44,923 bases of DNA from an uncultured Peptococcaceae bacterium (GTDB lineage: Bacteria > Bacillota > Peptococcia > Peptococcales > Peptococcaceae), in NCBI GenBank assembly GCA_902492275.1, contig CABUKW010000008.1:1-44923 (forward strand), given 5' to 3'. The notes under the pieces are model-generated. The model made no database searches. It saw only the letters and a program-made list of their open reading frames with translations, and was not told where the DNA came from. Both the position numbers and the translations under genes were made by a program. Every line of letters starts with the position of its first letter. Position 1 is the stretch's first letter. Positions 42,712 to 44,923 of this stretch are shown one piece after another.

Positions 42712-42815
42712 TAATAGCAGAAATAAAGAAAAGAATGTCTTCTGCTATATAAAATACAGTCGGATGATAGATTTCTACATGGACAAGCAGTTGCTGCAAA
42801 GGAGTGGGACAAATT

Positions 42816-43517
42816 ATGGAAAATTTGAGAGTCAACGAAGGAAAAGAATGTGTGCGCGTGGTAGATGGCGTGGCTTATGAACGACATGCCATTCAAACTC
42901 ATGTTATTACCAAAGAGGATGATATCATAGATGTGGTAAAGAAATATGCGCTGCCCCATATGCAGAAAGGGGATATCCTTTTTATGTCGGAGAAGGCCGT
43001 AGCTTGTACGCAAAACAGAGCCATTCCGATGGAGGAAATCAAGCCGCGCCTGCTGGCCCGTATTTTGGTTAAATTTGTATATAAATCCCCCCACGGTTTG
43101 GGCCGGACTTTACCGGAAACCATGGAAATTACTTTGCAGCAGGCCGGTACACTGCGGATTTTATTTGCTGCATTTTGCTCGGCCATCGGAAAATTATTTA
43201 AAAAACGGGGTATTTTTTACGCTATCGCCGGAGAGGCTGTGCGAGCCATTGATGGCCCCTGTCCAGGTGCGCTGCCGCCTATGGATCGCTGCGTAACCTT
43301 AGGGCCGGAAAATCCAGAAAAGGTCAGCAAGGAGATTTCCAAGGCCATTGGATATGATGTGGCCATTATTGATGCTAATGACTTGAGTATTGAAATTTTG
43401 GGCTTCTCCGGTAAAAAGAAGCTGCATAGTACATTAGCGGAAGCTTTGCGGGATAATCCGCTGGGGCAGGGGCGGGAATGTACGCCGATGGGGCTGCTGC
43501 GCAAGGTTACAGAATAG
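42816..43517 (+). CDS. Coenzyme F420-0:L-glutamate ligase-like protein (CofE family)
   Basis: A 233-residue protein with CofE/FbiB-like features: THVITKEDDIIDVVKKYALP, KGDILFMSEKAVACTQNRAIP, and the Gly/Pro-rich AGEAVRAIDGPCPGALPP. Members outside F420-producing organisms are common in Bacillota and their role is unknown. No F420 genes are nearby, so F420 ligase activity should not be assumed. AGGAG lies 11 bases before the ATG at 42816; a GTG at 42804 is inside the ribosome site. The exonuclease gene follows after nine bases. Confidence 0.85.
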   Translation: MENLRVNEGKECVRVVDGVAYERHAIQTHVITKEDDIIDVVKKYALPHMQKGDILFMSEKAVACTQNRAIPMEEIKPRLLARILVKFVYKSPHGLGRTLPETMEITLQQAGTLRILFAAFCSAIGKLFKKRGIFYAIAGEAVRAIDGPCPGALPPMDRCVTLGPENPEKVSKEISKAIGYDVAIIDANDLSIEILGFSGKKKLHSTLAEALRDNPLGQGRECTPMGLLRKVTE

Positions 43518-43526
43518 GAGTCTGCC

Positions 43527-44198
43527 ATGCATCATATTTTTGTAGACTTTGAAATGAATCATATTGCGGGCCAGTATCAGGAGGAACGGACCTTCAGTAA
43601 AATGGAAATTGTAGAGATTGGCGCTGTGATGTTGGACGAGCAGTATCGGGAAATCAGCAGCTTTCAATCCTATGTGAAGCCGGAATTTAACGACAAAATT
43701 GAAAAGCAATGCACCAAAGTCACTGGCATCACCACCGATACGGTGGCTGATGCGCCGGCTTTATGGCCGGTGCTGCAGCAGTTTGTGCGGTGGTGCGGTA
43801 CCGACGATTTAACAGTTTATGCTTGGAGCGACAGCGATTTGCGCCAGTTAAAGCGGGAGCTGAATTTAAAAGAAATTGAATGCAAGGAACTGCACCGGCT
43901 TTGCAATAACTGGGTGGATTTTCAGCGTACTTTTTGTGATTTGTTAGGCATTGAAAAGCGGGTGGCGTTGAAACATGCTGTCAATGCCATTCAGTCAGAG
44001 TTTGACGGCAATGAACATGACGCGTTATGGGATGCTCGCAACACCGCCAAAATTTTTGCCTTATCTAAAAATGAAGCCGAGTTTCAGCGTATTATGGGAC
44101 CAGTGATTGAGGCATTTAAACCGGTGGAGCCTATGACCTCCACCTTGGGCGATTTGTTTCCTGATATGGCTAAGCTGTTAGGCACCATAGAATCTTAA
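43527..44198 (+). CDS. 3'-5' exonuclease, DEDDh family
   Basis: A 223-residue DnaQ-like exonuclease. Motif I is HHIFVDFEMN (Asp and Glu), motif II lies around VYAWSDSDLRQLKREL, and motif III is HDALWDARNTAKIF (His five residues before Asp, the DEDDh signature). It resembles the KapD/ERI-1-like small exonucleases that trim RNA or DNA ends. The C-terminal 50 residues are not part of the core fold. It is coupled to the CofE-like gene, so the two are probably transcribed together. Confidence 0.9.
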   Translation: MHHIFVDFEMNHIAGQYQEERTFSKMEIVEIGAVMLDEQYREISSFQSYVKPEFNDKIEKQCTKVTGITTDTVADAPALWPVLQQFVRWCGTDDLTVYAWSDSDLRQLKRELNLKEIECKELHRLCNNWVDFQRTFCDLLGIEKRVALKHAVNAIQSEFDGNEHDALWDARNTAKIFALSKNEAEFQRIMGPVIEAFKPVEPMTSTLGDLFPDMAKLLGTIES

Positions 44199-44219
44199 AT
44201 CATAATTGTAAAATTTTTG

Positions 44220-44256
44220 TACCGTCGGTCATATTATGATGGGGCGGTATTTTTTA
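44220..44256 (+). terminator. Terminator after the exonuclease gene
   Basis: TACCGTC pairs with GGCGGTA (one wobble) and is followed by T6. Confidence 0.7.
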
Positions 44257-44300
44257 TGGCCTGTTGTTCAATCGGCAATAGGAAAGAGAGGGTGTTAGAA

Positions 44301-44923
44301 ATGCTATTTGACGGACATTCCGATGTTTTATATGCTTTGAATCGTTGGCATCAGCGGGGCGAATGGGACGTATTCCGGCGGCGGTATAGAGCAATTTTTG
44401 CCCAAGGACCGGTGGTGGGCGGTATCTTTGTGTTGTGGAGCAATCCAGAAGAACCAGTGTCGGCGGCAGAGCAGTTGGCACAGCAATTGCAGACGGTGCA
44501 GGAAGAAGTAAAACAGGCGGCAGATTGTTTGACATGGGCGCGTACAGCTGCCGATTTGCAACAAGGCCAGCAGCAAAAAAAGTTGGCTTTTGTGTTGGGG
44601 CTGGAGGGACTGGATGGCTGTGTGCAGGAGGCTGCGGCTATTGACTGGCTGCATGCGCAAGGGGTACGGCATATCAGTCTTACTTGGAATGGCGCCAATG
44701 GCTTTGCCTCAGGTGTACATAGTTATGGCGGATTAACGGCTATAGGCAGACAGGCGGTGCGGCGGGTACAGCAAAAACGTATGCTGTTGGATGTGGCGCA
44801 TCTCAATGATACTTCCATGAAAGATGTATTACAGTTAGCAGATGGGCCTATTATTGCCTCTCATTGCAACAGCCGCCGTTTATGTAACGTATCCCGTAAC
44901 CTGACAGATGGGCAGGCCAAGGC
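44301..44923 (+). CDS. Membrane dipeptidase (peptidase M19), 3'-truncated by the window edge
   Basis: The first 207 residues of an M19 dipeptidase, running off the window. The start MLFDGHSDVLYAL has the first zinc-ligand pair (HxD); LGLEG holds the bridging Glu; LDVAHLNDTSMKDVL and the His in IIASHCNSR supply further ligands. The full protein should be about 310 residues. M19 enzymes split dipeptides, including some with D-amino acids, and may recycle peptidoglycan peptides. GAGAGGG precedes the ATG. It has its own terminator upstream, and the ORF is intact to the window edge. Confidence 0.92.
   Translation, partial: MLFDGHSDVLYALNRWHQRGEWDVFRRRYRAIFAQGPVVGGIFVLWSNPEEPVSAAEQLAQQLQTVQEEVKQAADCLTWARTAADLQQGQQQKKLAFVLGLEGLDGCVQEAAAIDWLHAQGVRHISLTWNGANGFASGVHSYGGLTAIGRQAVRRVQQKRMLLDVAHLNDTSMKDVLQLADGPIIASHCNSRRLCNVSRNLTDGQAK

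Noticed and set aside
42816..43517. True coenzyme F420 glutamyl ligase
   Set aside because: No F420 biosynthesis genes nearby and the family is common in organisms without F420, so only family membership is claimed.
1..44923. tRNA, rRNA, CRISPR or prophage
   Set aside because: No tRNA-like cloverleaf, rRNA segment, regularly spaced repeat array or phage gene was seen by eye on either strand.

Overview
The window looks like chromosomal DNA of an anaerobic Bacillota, of the Clostridia or Negativicutes type. The reasons are two T-box tRNA-sensing leaders, strong AGGAGG ribosome binding sites with some TTG and GTG starts, TTGACA/TATAAT promoters spaced 17 bases apart, a ThiI without a rhodanese domain, a hydroxylamine reductase (hybrid-cluster protein) and an ACT/UPF0210 gene pair. 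The genus cannot be fixed from sequence alone. I see no rRNA, tRNA, CRISPR array, prophage or intact insertion sequence.

Layout. 1-10.3 kb (+): the 3' end of a sensor kinase, an Asp/Asn/Ala-rich lipoprotein, a DEAD-box RNA helicase, thiI, a hotdog thioesterase, a SWIM/SNF2 helicase and the ACT/UPF0210 pair. A 43-residue membrane protein lies on the other strand at 4.4-4.6 kb. 10.4-16.1 kb (-): azlCD, then an operon led by a T-box with a TGG (Trp) specifier and containing an iron-type alcohol dehydrogenase and a TrpXYZ-like ABC importer. 16.2-19.8 kb (+): a glycosyltransferase-TPR protein, a Crp/Fnr regulator and hcp. 19.8-21.0 kb (-): an aminotransferase. 21.4-27.6 kb (+): an unknown 148-residue protein, a SulP transporter with an unknown 350-residue partner, and valS behind its own T-box. 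27.8-29.4 kb: a ferritin-like protein divergent from a CDF cation exporter. 29.4-38.3 kb: a small unknown protein, then a two-component system divergent from an RND efflux operon (adaptor, pump, small membrane protein, TolC-like protein broken by a frameshift). 38.5-39.2 kb: a MarR remnant, a nest of inverted repeats and a small membrane protein. 39.2-44.9 kb (+): a DUF421 protein, a Ca2+/Na+ antiporter-type protein, MurJ, a CofE-like protein, a DEDDh exonuclease and the start of an M19 dipeptidase.

How the genes work together. The Trp T-box should turn on amino acid import when tRNA-Trp is uncharged, and the second T-box should do the same for valS. The regulator next to hcp shares a TGT-N7-ACA palindrome with the hcp promoter, which suggests a nitrosative-stress switch. 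The divergent two-component system probably controls the RND pump. The least explained parts are the SulP partner protein, the 148-residue protein with its hairpin-rich leader, the 43-residue membrane protein, the alcohol dehydrogenase under a Trp T-box, and the nested palindrome beside the marR remnant.
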